21,304 nt of DNA from Acidobacteriota bacterium (lineage in GTDB: Bacteria > Acidobacteriota > Terriglobia > Bryobacterales > Bryobacteraceae): the NCBI GenBank assembly GCA_018268875.1, contig JAFDVT010000845.1, positions 1 through 21,304 on the forward strand. Reading direction: 5' to 3'. A model generated the notes under the pieces. It did not search any database. It saw only the letters and a program-made list of their open reading frames with translations, and had not been told where the DNA came from. Made by a program: the position numbers and the translations under genes. Positions 1 to 8,995 of this stretch are shown here, piece after piece. Position 1 is the first letter of the stretch; the number at the start of each line of letters is the position of its first letter.

Positions 1-942
1 CGTCTAAACCCCATTTGTATCACCGGAGGCGCTGGCTTCATCGGCTCTCACCTGACACGGCTGCTCCTCGACCTGGGCTATGAAGTCCGCATTCTGGACA
101 ATCTCAGCACCGGTCAGCGAGGCAATGTGCCGGCCGGCGTAGAACTGATTGTCGGCGATATTCTGGATCGCGACGCATGTGCGAAGGCCATTCGGGGTTG
201 CGACACGGTACTGCACCTCGCCGCGCGCGTTGCGATTCGCTCATCATTCGACTTCGTCGTGGAAGATACGATGACGAACGTGTCGGGAACGGCGTCGGTG
301 CTGAGCGCGGCGGCCAAGGCAGGCGGAGTTCGCAGAGTGGTATCTACGTCGTCCATGGCCGTCTACAGTGACGCCGCAAGGCCAGAGCCAATCGCGGAAA
401 CACACCCCACGGTTCCGATATCGCCATATGGCATCTCCAAGCTCGCTTCAGAACGGCTTACCCACAATCTCGCGGCACAGGCGGGCATCGAAAGCGTGGT
501 CCTTCGCCTTTTCAATACCTATGGCGCCGGACAGGTCTTTAGCCCTTACGTCGGCGTGGTCACGATTTTTGTGAATCAACTGGCACAGGGGAAACAACCT
601 CGCATCTTCGGCGATGGCCTGCAGGCACGTGATTTTGTCCATGTCTCAGATGTCGCACAGGCATTTCACCACGCGATCACGGCGCCCGTAGACGGAGAGA
701 CCTTCAATGTCGGGACCGGGGTCGCAACGACGGTGAATGAAGTGTACAGGGCAGTGGCGAACGCCATGCAAATCTCATCACAGGCCCTCCATGTCGACGC
801 CGCGGCCGGCGAACTACGCTACTCGATTGCCGGGATTTCGAAAGCGCGAGCGATGCTCGGCTACGAACCGCGGAAACAGTTCAAGGCCGAGATCGGCACA
901 GTGGTAGCCGACATCTTGCGGCGCCAGGAAGTCCAGCAATGA
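1..942 (+). CDS. NAD-dependent epimerase/dehydratase (SDR family), 5' end cut
   Basis: An extended short-chain dehydrogenase/reductase that would act on a nucleotide sugar, most likely a UDP- or GDP-sugar 4-epimerase or dehydratase in the cytoplasm. The reading frame is already open at base 1, and the Rossmann motif TGGAGFIGSHL sits at codons 8-18, so only a few N-terminal residues are missing. The GTG at 127 is internal and not the start. The catalytic Tyr/Lys pair is in YGISK (codons 143-147), with the Ser-rich strand STSSMAVY before it. LRLFNTYGAGQ and the RDFVHVSDVAQAF stretch are typical of the family. The stop overlaps the start of the glycosyltransferase gene by ATGA, implying translational coupling and a shared glycan pathway. 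The exact substrate cannot be read from the sequence. Confidence 0.88.
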   Translation, partial: RLNPICITGGAGFIGSHLTRLLLDLGYEVRILDNLSTGQRGNVPAGVELIVGDILDRDACAKAIRGCDTVLHLAARVAIRSSFDFVVEDTMTNVSGTASVLSAAAKAGGVRRVVSTSSMAVYSDAARPEPIAETHPTVPISPYGISKLASERLTHNLAAQAGIESVVLRLFNTYGAGQVFSPYVGVVTIFVNQLAQGKQPRIFGDGLQARDFVHVSDVAQAFHHAITAPVDGETFNVGTGVATTVNEVYRAVANAMQISSQALHVDAAAGELRYSIAGISKARAMLGYEPRKQFKAEIGTVVADILRRQEVQQ

Positions 943-2129
943 GCGCCTCGGTTAGCGGACTCTTGCAAGGGCAGGACATCGTCTGCCTGGCAACGCAGGA
1001 ATGGGACGCGCATTGGACTCCGGTTCAACAGGTGATGGCGAGGCTTGCCCCTGCAAATCGGGTCCTATACGTGGAACCGTTCCACGCCGCGATCTCGCGC
1101 CTGCGCAATGGCAATCAAGTGTTCCAGCAGCAGATTCGTCAGGGCGTGCCGCAATTGCGGGAGGTCCGGCCGAACCTGTTTGTTTACCGGCCCGGCTATC
1201 CATATTTGCCACTGAATATGAAGCTCGCGGCCTCTCATTCGATCAACTCCAAGCTGTATTCGCGCGAGTTACGGTCGCTGCTAAAGAAGATGAGTATGGA
1301 CCGCCCATGGCTGTGGGCGTTCTTTGCGCAATCGCTAACGGCATTGGACATCCCATTCCGGCATGTAATTTACGATTGCGTCGACGATTGGCCGTCGTTC
1401 TTTATGCACAGCGTGGAGCGCCGCTACATTACGCAAATCGACGAGGAGCTCACTCGCAGAGCCGATGTTGTGTTCGTCGGATCCCAGCCACTCTACGAAA
1501 AGAAGAAAGAGCACAATGCGCGGGTTTATGTCGTCAATCATGCGGCAGATGTTCCGCACTTTATGAAGGCGGCCGATCCCGCGACGGAGGTTCCCGCGGA
1601 TCTTGCCGTAGTTCCCGAGCCGCGGATCGGTTTTGTCGGCATGATCGACGAGTTACGGTTTGACGCCGATCTGATTGCCGCGGTTGCCCGCAACAAGCAT
1701 TGGAACGTGGTGATCGCCGGGGGCTTCATTGGCGGCACCCGGGAGTTGATTCCCGATCTGCCGAATATCCATGTCCTTGGGATGAAGAAGGTGGATCAGT
1801 TGCCGGCTTATCTGAAGGGCATGAACGTCTGCCTCATGCCCTATCGAGTGAATGAAACGACGAAGTACATCTTCCCGCTGAAGCTGTTTGAGTACCTGGC
1901 GTCGGGCAAGCCCGTGGTAGCTACCCCAATTCCCGCTGTGAAGACTGTTTCGGACTACGTCAGAATCGCAGCAACACCCGCTGAGACGGTGGAGGCGATT
2001 GGGGAGGCGCTCGCAGAAACGGGGACTGCGGCGAGCGAACGGCGCATCAAGCTAGCCAAAGGCCATAGCTGGGAATCGCACGTTGACCAGAAGTTGCGCC
2101 ACATCGTCCGTACGTTCGGAGGCGGCTAA
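939..2129 (+). CDS. Glycosyltransferase, GT-B fold (GT4/group 1-like)
   Basis: A 396-residue cytoplasmic or membrane-associated glycosyltransferase, probably transferring a sugar from an activated donor to a polysaccharide or lipid-linked acceptor. The C-terminal donor-binding half is recognisable from RIGFVGMIDELRFD near residue 230, LPNIHVLGMKKVDQLPAYL, and PLKLFEYLASGKPVVAT near residue 315. The Glu in LFEYLASGKP is the usual donor-contacting position of GT-B enzymes. The N-terminal half contains VIYDCVDDWPSF, common in this group. The ATG at 939 overlaps the preceding stop (ATGA), so the start is well supported. The stop overlaps the convergent hydrolase gene by 4 bp. Donor and acceptor are unknown; placement with the epimerase suggests exopolysaccharide or O-antigen-type synthesis. 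Confidence 0.85.
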   Translation: MSASVSGLLQGQDIVCLATQEWDAHWTPVQQVMARLAPANRVLYVEPFHAAISRLRNGNQVFQQQIRQGVPQLREVRPNLFVYRPGYPYLPLNMKLAASHSINSKLYSRELRSLLKKMSMDRPWLWAFFAQSLTALDIPFRHVIYDCVDDWPSFFMHSVERRYITQIDEELTRRADVVFVGSQPLYEKKKEHNARVYVVNHAADVPHFMKAADPATEVPADLAVVPEPRIGFVGMIDELRFDADLIAAVARNKHWNVVIAGGFIGGTRELIPDLPNIHVLGMKKVDQLPAYLKGMNVCLMPYRVNETTKYIFPLKLFEYLASGKPVVATPIPAVKTVSDYVRIAATPAETVEAIGEALAETGTAASERRIKLAKGHSWESHVDQKLRHIVRTFGGG

Positions 2130-3694
2130 TTTAAGAGCTGGGTTGCGGAACAGCTCGTGGACACCATCGCGCGCGCCTCCGTCACGAATGTGTCCCACGC
2201 TGGCTTTGGCGCGCCCAATTGGTCGTGTAGTCCGAGCGACGCGAGGAACGCAATAAACCGCGAGGCATTCGAGCCGTAATACGTCGACAACTGAGAAACA
2301 ACAGAAGTCGGGATGTCACTCATCGCGAAGAAGCTGATACCGCCAATCTTGGTTGGGTATTTCCGGCTTTCTTGCAATAGGGCGGCATAAAAGCGTTGCT
2401 GCGTCGCGTTATCGGACGACAGCAACGCAGACGAAGGAAATCCCGCCTCGGTCAAGAATAGAGGCTTGCCAGCCGCCGCTCGAACCATCTCGCCTAAATC
2501 CCAACTCACCGTTGGCGAGACGGCCACCCAATCCTCGCGCAAAGGATAGTAGGTGAAGCTGACCTGCTCGATATACGGCAAAATGAAGCGGACAATCCCG
2601 TCGTCGCGCTTGAAATCCGCAAAGGCGAAAGTCGCGCCAACAGGCAACCGTTTATTCAGCGATTTCAAATGGGCTGAAGACGCTTGCGTGAAGGCGATGA
2701 ACGGCACGATCGCCGTTTGCTGGCGTGCGAAGTACGCATTGACCTCGTTGCCGACGTTGATCGCTTTGATGCTGCTGTTTAGGATCGGAGCGATCGCCGA
2801 AAGCAGGTTCTTGAATCGCGAAAGCACGACGGGATCGTTGAGGCTACGCCCCGTCAAGTCGGATGGCATTGATACAACGGTGTTGTCTATCGTCTTTACT
2901 GTCAGAATACCGTCCATGCCATACGCTGCGGCCCATTCCATCTGACGCTGCAATGCAGCCAGAGAATAGACATTGGGCGAGGGTTCCAGTTCGGCCCAGC
3001 TCGCGCTGATGTGCAGAAAACGTGAACCGGCGTCAACGGCCTTGATCAATGCCTGCCGCTCCCCGGCAGTTGAGAAGTCACCGTTGGCGGTGGGATTCGG
3101 AGCGATGCCTACTTTTGGACAAGACGCACTAATCGATTGAGTCGCTGGCTCAGCCCAAGGCGCTGCGCGATAGGTTTTTAAAAGATATGGAAAGGAATCC
3201 GATCCGATTCGCACAATCCCGACATTCGGAGCCAGGAACCAGTCCATCGGCGAACCGCCGAACATCACTTCGTAGCGGCTGACGTTCCGGAATGTTCCGG
3301 CGGGAGTTGAAATCGTCAGGCCAGTGGAAACAAGCCGGGTTGTGCCCAGGAAGTTGGTCCACTGCGCACCTGCCTGTACATTCTCCTGAAAGAGGCTTCC
3401 ACCAGTGAAATAGTACCTGGCCTGCGGATAGTCCATCCCTTCTATCTTGAGTTCGTTGTTCTCGGGACTAACCAGAAAGGTTAGCGCCCAGAAAGGCGTG
3501 GTGACGGCAAACTTCGAAATCCGCTTATCGCCAACTTTAAAGCTGGAAGGAACAGAAACGGTGTAAGTAGTAGCGGTCGCCGAATTGACAAGCTCCCACT
3601 GATTTCCTTCGGCAAGTGGAACGTTAACTAATTCCATACCGCTCGCGATTGACATGGCGACGCAGGCAACCGCGACAACTTCAAAACGTTTCAT
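2126..3694 (-). CDS. Secreted clan GH-A-like glycoside hydrolase with N-terminal beta domain
   Basis: A 522-residue exported protein. Residues 1-19 look like a Sec signal peptide (MKRF followed by a hydrophobic run ending SIASG). Residues about 22-175 form an apparently all-beta domain starting with the PLAEGNQWELV pattern often seen in Acidobacteria surface proteins. Residues about 193-500 resemble a TIM-barrel hydrolase of clan GH-A. INVGNEVNA places the likely acid/base at E317, and PLFLTEAGFP places the likely nucleophile at E416, the usual strand-4 and strand-7 positions. This suggests retaining cleavage of a beta-linked polysaccharide in the periplasm or outside the cell. The exact GH family (5, 17, 53 or similar) and substrate are unclear. 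An AGAGAG-like ribosome site lies just upstream of the ATG at 3694. Its last codons overlap the convergent glycosyltransferase stop. Confidence 0.72.
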   Translation of the reverse strand: MKRFEVVAVACVAMSIASGMELVNVPLAEGNQWELVNSATATTYTVSVPSSFKVGDKRISKFAVTTPFWALTFLVSPENNELKIEGMDYPQARYYFTGGSLFQENVQAGAQWTNFLGTTRLVSTGLTISTPAGTFRNVSRYEVMFGGSPMDWFLAPNVGIVRIGSDSFPYLLKTYRAAPWAEPATQSISASCPKVGIAPNPTANGDFSTAGERQALIKAVDAGSRFLHISASWAELEPSPNVYSLAALQRQMEWAAAYGMDGILTVKTIDNTVVSMPSDLTGRSLNDPVVLSRFKNLLSAIAPILNSSIKAINVGNEVNAYFARQQTAIVPFIAFTQASSAHLKSLNKRLPVGATFAFADFKRDDGIVRFILPYIEQVSFTYYPLREDWVAVSPTVSWDLGEMVRAAAGKPLFLTEAGFPSSALLSSDNATQQRFYAALLQESRKYPTKIGGISFFAMSDIPTSVVSQLSTYYGSNASRFIAFLASLGLHDQLGAPKPAWDTFVTEARAMVSTSCSATQLLN

Positions 3695-3896
3695 GTATAT
3701 AGGCTCTCTTCGGACATAACGTTGACCCCATTTAGATAGTGCCGACGCAAAAGTCCCTTAAGTCCTCCTTCAAATCCTCGTATTACCGGACATACGCAGA
3801 GGGTCTTATCTATTTAGAAGAGTTTACGAATTCGCGAGTTCCAGAAATGTTTGGAACACTATGGATGGCAGAACGTGATGGGCAGCTGTGGTGTTG

Positions 3897-3917
3897 CTGC
3901 GCTCTATATGAGCGCAG
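3897..3917 (-). terminator. Hairpin downstream of the sulfatase gene, possible terminator
   Basis: Arms CTGCGCTC (3897-3904) and GAGCGCAG (3910-3917) form a perfect 8-bp stem with a TATAT loop, 15 bp beyond the sulfatase stop. No T-run follows on the - strand, so intrinsic termination is uncertain; it may only stabilise the 3' end. The rest of 3695-3931 shows no convincing gene and presumably holds the promoter of the hydrolase gene. Confidence 0.35.
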
Positions 3918-3931
3918 TCACCATCGAGTCG

Positions 3932-5428
3932 CTACTTCGGCGAGGGAGACTTCTTGGGTAGCTGATCGTACCGAAGGCTCCCGCCTGTGAGACGCTGGAC
4001 ACCGCCTGCTCCATGACGTTCCGGGCGGTTGATCACCGGAACCTCGGCGTTCATTTTGTCGAACACCGCCTTCAGCCTGGCGACTACTTCGGGGTGCTTC
4101 GCCGCGACGTCGTATTGCTCTCCTGGATCGTTCACCATATCGAACAGCATCATCGGCTTGGGCGCATCCCCGGTTCGCAGGCCGGGATAATCGCTCGGAT
4201 TGGGCTGCTCGAATTGCGCCAGTAGCGTTACGCCATCGGGACCGCGAGGATCCACCCACTGCTTCGCTTTCGCGGGTTCCAGATAGGGGCTGCCCAGCAC
4301 CGGTTGCTGGACATGCAGCTTCCATTGCCCCGTGCGGATCGTGGCCAGTTGCGCACCGTTCATACTGAACAATGCCTCATGCGGACTCTTGACGTCCGTG
4401 TTGGTCATCAGAGGCCAAATGTCCTTCCCGTCAATGACACGATCCGCCGGCACCTTCACGCCGGCGAGCCCGCAGATCGTGGGAAGAACATCGATCACAC
4501 CTGCAATCTCACCGCAGGTTCGGCCGGTGGGAATCTTGCCGGGCCAGCGAGCGATGAACGGCACCTTCAGGCCGCCATCGAACGAACTGGCCTTCATCGC
4601 GCGCAGCCCGCCGGTGCTGCCTCCGAACCAAGGACCGTTGTCGGAAGCGAAGATGACGAGCGTATTGTTGTCCAGTCCCAGCCGCCCGATCGCGTCGAGC
4701 AGGCGGCCACACTCATGGTCGAGCTCGCGCAGCACGTCCGAATAGAGGTCGTTCGGTGTTTCCGGCGTGTAGAACTCCTCGGAAGCAGCCAGTGGCTTAT
4801 GCGGCATCGCATGCGGCAAATACAGGAAGAACGGCTTCCGTTTGTTTCGCTCGATGAACTCAATCGCCCGGTTGGTGTAGTCGCGAGTGATGGTCGTTTG
4901 GTTGACCGGATAGACGGCAACCTTGTCGTTCTCGATGATCTGCACGGGACGCATATCGTTCGAGTACAGGATGCCGTAGTACTCGTCGAAGCCCTGCGTA
5001 CGCGGCAGAAACTTCTCCGTGTGCCCGAGATGCCACTTGCCGATGCACTTGGTCGCATAACCCTTGGGCTTCAGCAACTCGGCGATCGTCAGTTCACTGG
5101 CCGGAAGTCCTACATCGTTGATCCCGGCGTCAGGTGCGGGATTGAACACCATACCGCTGCGGAACGGATACCGGCCCGTCAGCAGGGAACACCGCGATGG
5201 CGCACAGTACGGCGTAGGGACAAAGACGTTCGTGAACCGCACACCTTCGGCGGCCATGCGATCGAGGCGAGGCGTCTTCTGTGCCGTGGCGCCATAACAG
5301 CTCAGATCGCCGTAGCCAAGATCGTCCGCATAAATGAAAACGAAGTTGGGTGGCCGGGATTCGGCCGCGCGCATCGTAGTGGCCGCCATCCCTAGGGTTG
5401 CCGCGCCCAAAAATTCCCGACGGTTCAC
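3932..5428 (-). CDS. Tat-exported S1-family sulfatase (arylsulfatase)
   Basis: A 498-residue type I sulfatase that should hydrolyse sulfate esters, probably on a sulfated glycan, in the periplasm. It begins with a twin-arginine signal (NRREFLGAA followed by TLGMAATTMRA). Metal-binding D35 and D36 are in YADDLGYGD. The activation motif C75-A-P-S-R79 followed by LLTGR is the classic site where Cys is converted to formylglycine. KWHLGH (K131, H133), PHAMPHKP (H206, K211) and DNGPW (D263, N264) supply the other active-site residues, so the enzyme looks complete. The start is GTG at 5428, with AGGA-type ribosome sites 11-20 bp upstream. It lies 20 bp downstream of the TonB receptor gene, so the two are probably cotranscribed. 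Maturation needs a formylglycine-generating enzyme not seen here. Confidence 0.92.
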   Translation of the reverse strand: MNRREFLGAATLGMAATTMRAAESRPPNFVFIYADDLGYGDLSCYGATAQKTPRLDRMAAEGVRFTNVFVPTPYCAPSRCSLLTGRYPFRSGMVFNPAPDAGINDVGLPASELTIAELLKPKGYATKCIGKWHLGHTEKFLPRTQGFDEYYGILYSNDMRPVQIIENDKVAVYPVNQTTITRDYTNRAIEFIERNKRKPFFLYLPHAMPHKPLAASEEFYTPETPNDLYSDVLRELDHECGRLLDAIGRLGLDNNTLVIFASDNGPWFGGSTGGLRAMKASSFDGGLKVPFIARWPGKIPTGRTCGEIAGVIDVLPTICGLAGVKVPADRVIDGKDIWPLMTNTDVKSPHEALFSMNGAQLATIRTGQWKLHVQQPVLGSPYLEPAKAKQWVDPRGPDGVTLLAQFEQPNPSDYPGLRTGDAPKPMMLFDMVNDPGEQYDVAAKHPEVVARLKAVFDKMNAEVPVINRPERHGAGGVQRLTGGSLRYDQLPKKSPSPK

Positions 5429-5448
5429 GAGTATCCGTTCCTTTTTCC

Positions 5449-8400
5449 TCAGAAGTACAGCTTCAAAGCCAACTGCATGGTACGCGCTTCCGCGGTACTA
5501 CTGATTTGTCCCGCCTGTGCGTTGCCGATCGCGGCATTGGGCGTGGCGAAATTCGCACGGTTGAAGGCATTGTACATTTCTGTGCGGAACTGCAGCCGGA
5601 ACCGTTCGCCGATCGGGAAATTGCGCTGCACATTTAGGTTGGTCGTAAACGCGCCCGGTCCGATCAGAATGCCGCGAGCGCTGTTACCGAATGTAAACTG
5701 CGCCGGCGCGACGAACGCGCTGGTATCGAACCAACGGTCAATCGTGCGTTGATCCGATGGCAGATTGCCGTCCGCGATGCGGTTCGGCCGGTCTCCGCCT
5801 CCTCCCGCCGAGTTCGAAACGGCTGCGGCAAGAGTCGCCGTGAAGCGATCGCCGGAGGTCGCGGTCCATACGCCACCCAGGTCCCAGTTGCCCAGCACCC
5901 AGCCCGCCGGTCCGCTCTGCAAGAACTTGCGTCCTTTGCCAAACGGCAGTTCCCACACATGGTTGAACACCAGAATGTTCCGGCGATCCTCCGGCATGTT
6001 GCCCCATTCGCAGGCATAGCAGCGGACGTTCTGCGGCGCGCCATTTCCACCGCCGTTGATCTGCGCCGAGTCCGACATGTACTTCGCGAACGTATATGCC
6101 AGCGACGCCGACAACCCGGCTCGCATGCGCCGTTCCACGCGGACCTGCAGCCCGTGGTACTTTGCGTCGCCGGCATTGGTGCGGTAATTCAAATTCACAA
6201 GCCGTGGATTCAGGGAATAAAAAGGCCGCCGCGGATCCTGCGCGCCTGGGCCCGGTACCGATTGGTTGATGTTGATCGGCGCGATCAGACCGTTGGTGCG
6301 CGTGCCGATATAGGTGACGTCCACCAGCAGGTCGCTAATCAGTTCGCGCTGGATGCCCGCGCTCCATTGGGTAACGCGCGTCGACTGAAGGTTGTAATCC
6401 CACGCCGTCGGGCTCCCGGAGGACAACGCGGCCGAATTTGTGGGATCCGGTGCAACCGGCGTCGGCAAACCGTTCGCAAGAAACCCGGGGGGCGCGGCGT
6501 TCTGGTCGGTGGCAACCACCTGCGAGAAGAAGTACGGCAGATTCTTATACAGCTGTCCGCCACCCTGTCCCGCCTCGACATACGAAACACCAAATCCGGA
6601 ACGGAACACCGTCTTACGGTCCTTGGTGAGCATATACGTGATGCCGGTGCGCGGAGCGAGGTTGTTAAGGTCGAGATTGCGCAGGCGCCGCGACGATCCG
6701 CTGCCCGAGGCCAGTTCCAGGCGCGCCGTATTCAGGTTAAAGTTCGCCCAGCGGTTGTTCACCTCGTATGGCGGAGCCTGAATGTCGTAGCGAACGCCGA
6801 AGTTCCAGGTGAGCCGGTTGTTGACGCGCCACGTGTCGTCCACAAACGTACCCAGGTTCCAGAAGCGCATGCCGAACGTTCCCACAAGGATGTTGCGGTT
6901 GACACTGTCGTAGGCACCTAATGCGAAGTCCGCAAGTGCGCTCGCCGCGCCAGCGGCTCCGATCTGACGCGTGAACTGACCGTTAAAAGTAAAGGTTCCA
7001 CGTGTCGGGAATGCCGAAAAGCCGTTGAAGCGATGGCGTACGAAGATCGCGCCCGCCTTCAACGTGTGATTCCCTTTCGTCCATGTCAGTACATCCTCAA
7101 ACTGAAACGAGGTCATCTGGCTGGTTTCCGGGAACGTTGAAGAATCACCAATGGTCTGAAACCCGGTGACGTTGAGCGCCGGAAGACCGCCCGACTTGTC
7201 GTTGATATTAATCCCGGGAATGCCCACCGCATCGGCCGTGTTGAACTGGTTGTTCAGCGGGTTAATATTCTGGTTCCAACGGACCACACCAGTACGCGCC
7301 TCATTCAATAAAGTCGGGGAAAACACCTTGACGTAGTTCAAAATGCCCGACTGGTTGCGTAACGGAGTCGTGGTGCCGACACCAGAACCCGCAGTCGACA
7401 GAAACTCGCCGATCGGGATTTTGCCAGCGTTGTTGCCGACCGGCAGGACACCGGGCGTTTCGAGAGTCGTATTGTCAAAGCTGTACTTGAAGAAGAGGCG
7501 GTCCGCCTGGCCGAGATTGTGATCCAGCCGCGTGTCGAACTGATCGGTCCGCTGCTTGATCTTGGGATTGAATACGAAGTTCCGCGTAGCCGCATCGGTC
7601 GTCGGCGTTGGCAATAGCGAAATGAGATTGCGAGTCGCGGGATCGAGGCGATTCAGCGGAATCTGATTGCCGGCAAACGGCGCGCGAACGCCACCAGCGG
7701 AGGTCGCAGGGTCATAAATCTGCGTGCCAAGCGCGCTGAAGTTCCCCGTCAATACCATGTTGCGTTGCGTTAGCGTCGGGATCGTCGAGACGGACGACAA
7801 GGGCTGCCGGACGCGAATCCCCTGATAATCGGCGAAGAAGAACGTACGGTCCTTGCGGATCGGCCCGCCGATGGTCCCGCCGAACTCGTTGCGGCGAAAT
7901 GCCGGCTTCGCGACGCCCGCGCGATTGTTGAAGAACGTGTTCGCATCGAGTTTGTCGTTGCGCAGGAACTCGTAGACATTGCCGCGAATCCGGTTCGTGC
8001 CGGACTTGGTCTGCACGATAGTAATGGCGCCTGCCGCAATCCCGTATTCGGCGGTGTAGTTGCTGGTGATCACGCGCATTTCCTGGATCGAGTCCACCGT
8101 GGGAACCATGATGAGCGTGCTTAACCACAGGTTGCGGTTCACCATGCCGTCGATGAAATAGCTGTTATTTTGCGGGCTTGAACCGTTTACCGTGATGTTG
8201 ACGTTGCCACGCATCGCGTATGGAGAAGTCGTGAGGTTGCCGGCCGAACCGGTCGTCGCTCCGGGGCTCAACAACAAAAGGCCGGTGAAGGTTCGCGATT
8301 GCAGGGGAATCTCGACAATCTTCTCGTTCGTCACAAGCGACGACACCATGGCCGTCTGTGCCTGCAACAACGGCGTGGTTTCTGTGACTTCGATGGTCTG

Positions 8401-8745
8401 TTTCACGTCGCCGACGGTGAGCGTGAGATCAACCGTAAGAGCATCAGCCGCACCCAGCGTCGTGCCGCTTCGCGAGAGGCGTTGAAAACCTTGCGCCTCG
8501 ACGGTGATCCGGTAAGGACCTGTTGGCAACGCGTAGGCGACGTAGCGTCCCTGCGCGTTGGTAACGGCTTCACGCGAGAATCCAGTGGCTTCGTTCAGCA
8601 GTGTCACTTTTACATCGGGCACTGCCGCGCCACCCGGATCGAGCACCACTCCGGTGATGGACCCGTCAAGACCTTGCGCACGAAGGCCCAAGGACAGGAG
8701 CAGCAACAGGGCACAACTCCTTTTGTCGATCAAAACGCTGAACAT
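5449..8745 (-). CDS. TonB-dependent receptor with carboxypeptidase-regulatory-like domain
   Basis: A large outer-membrane receptor, about 1,098 residues from the chosen start at 8745. Residues 1-23 are a signal peptide (MFSVLIDKRS, a Leu-rich core, then LRAQG). Residues about 28-105 match a carboxypeptidase-regulatory-like beta-sandwich (GSITGVVLDPGGAAVPDVKV). A plug domain follows (IPLQSRTFTGLLLLSPG, VNITVNGSSPQNNSYFIDG), then a long beta-barrel ending in the aromatic tail MQLALKLYF. This architecture is characteristic of Acidobacteria receptors thought to import oligosaccharides using TonB energy. The open frame continues upstream to 8985, but that stretch runs through the tRNA fragment and gives spurious peptide. 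An ATG at 8772 is an alternative start. Neither has a clear Shine-Dalgarno. Its tie to the adjacent sulfatase suggests a sulfated carbohydrate ligand; this is inference. Confidence 0.9.
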   Translation of the reverse strand: MFSVLIDKRSCALLLLLSLGLRAQGLDGSITGVVLDPGGAAVPDVKVTLLNEATGFSREAVTNAQGRYVAYALPTGPYRITVEAQGFQRLSRSGTTLGAADALTVDLTLTVGDVKQTIEVTETTPLLQAQTAMVSSLVTNEKIVEIPLQSRTFTGLLLLSPGATTGSAGNLTTSPYAMRGNVNITVNGSSPQNNSYFIDGMVNRNLWLSTLIMVPTVDSIQEMRVITSNYTAEYGIAAGAITIVQTKSGTNRIRGNVYEFLRNDKLDANTFFNNRAGVAKPAFRRNEFGGTIGGPIRKDRTFFFADYQGIRVRQPLSSVSTIPTLTQRNMVLTGNFSALGTQIYDPATSAGGVRAPFAGNQIPLNRLDPATRNLISLLPTPTTDAATRNFVFNPKIKQRTDQFDTRLDHNLGQADRLFFKYSFDNTTLETPGVLPVGNNAGKIPIGEFLSTAGSGVGTTTPLRNQSGILNYVKVFSPTLLNEARTGVVRWNQNINPLNNQFNTADAVGIPGININDKSGGLPALNVTGFQTIGDSSTFPETSQMTSFQFEDVLTWTKGNHTLKAGAIFVRHRFNGFSAFPTRGTFTFNGQFTRQIGAAGAASALADFALGAYDSVNRNILVGTFGMRFWNLGTFVDDTWRVNNRLTWNFGVRYDIQAPPYEVNNRWANFNLNTARLELASGSGSSRRLRNLDLNNLAPRTGITYMLTKDRKTVFRSGFGVSYVEAGQGGGQLYKNLPYFFSQVVATDQNAAPPGFLANGLPTPVAPDPTNSAALSSGSPTAWDYNLQSTRVTQWSAGIQRELISDLLVDVTYIGTRTNGLIAPININQSVPGPGAQDPRRPFYSLNPRLVNLNYRTNAGDAKYHGLQVRVERRMRAGLSASLAYTFAKYMSDSAQINGGGNGAPQNVRCYACEWGNMPEDRRNILVFNHVWELPFGKGRKFLQSGPAGWVLGNWDLGGVWTATSGDRFTATLAAAVSNSAGGGGDRPNRIADGNLPSDQRTIDRWFDTSAFVAPAQFTFGNSARGILIGPGAFTTNLNVQRNFPIGERFRLQFRTEMYNAFNRANFATPNAAIGNAQAGQISSTAEARTMQLALKLYF

Positions 8746-8895
8746 TAAGGGTAATTTACACGCCGCCGCCATGGGATGCAAGCGTTCCCTATCTGCAAAA
8801 CGATAATGTAGTGTTCTTTTGAAGCTTACGGCGGCCAAGGACGGATGTCTCCTGAACGCCTTACCATCCCAACGGGCAACGTGCTCCTGAATGGA

Positions 8896-8932
8896 TAAAG
8901 GCCGCCGCATCAATAAGATACAGTGGCCTTTA
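8896..8932 (-). terminator. Ancestral tRNA-Leu terminator hairpin at the left att site
   Basis: TAAAGGCC (8896-8903) pairs with GGCCTTTA (8925-8932) around a 21-nt loop. On the - strand it lies just past the 3' end of the tRNA fragment, the position of the original terminator of tRNA-Leu. The spacing equals that of the hairpin at 18837-18871, and the loop sequences are partly conserved, so the two are homologous. Confidence 0.55.
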
Positions 8933-8995
8933 GAAATTGGTGCGGAGGACAGGACTTGAACCTGCACGGTGTTACCCGCTAGCACCTCAAGCTAG
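8925..8995 (-). repeat. Left attachment repeat: 3' fragment of tRNA-Leu (71 bp, perfect)
   Basis: Identical over 71 bp to 18865-18935. It contains the 3' half of tRNA-Leu(GAG) (anticodon stem-loop, variable arm, T arm, 3' acceptor strand, CCA) and 16 bp beyond. It lacks the D arm and 5' acceptor strand, so it cannot make a tRNA. Identity stops at the 5' edge of the anticodon stem, a typical crossover location for tyrosine integrases. It marks the distal junction of the integrated element. Confidence 0.9.

Noticed and set aside
3739..3990. 83-residue + strand frame between hydrolase and sulfatase
   Set aside because: It overlaps the end of the sulfatase gene, has no ribosome site and no recognisable family.
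4304..5395. 363-residue frame antisense to the sulfatase gene
   Set aside because: A long shadow of a GC-rich gene; the opposite strand has a complete, motif-rich sulfatase.
5749..6921. 390-residue frame antisense to the TonB receptor gene
   Set aside because: Shadow frame, Arg-rich, without family motifs; the receptor frame is clearly real.
8746..8985. N-terminal extension of the TonB receptor frame up to 8985
   Set aside because: The extension reads through the tRNA-Leu fragment (VQVQVLSSAP is a familiar artefact of such overlap) and would put about 80 residues before the signal peptide.
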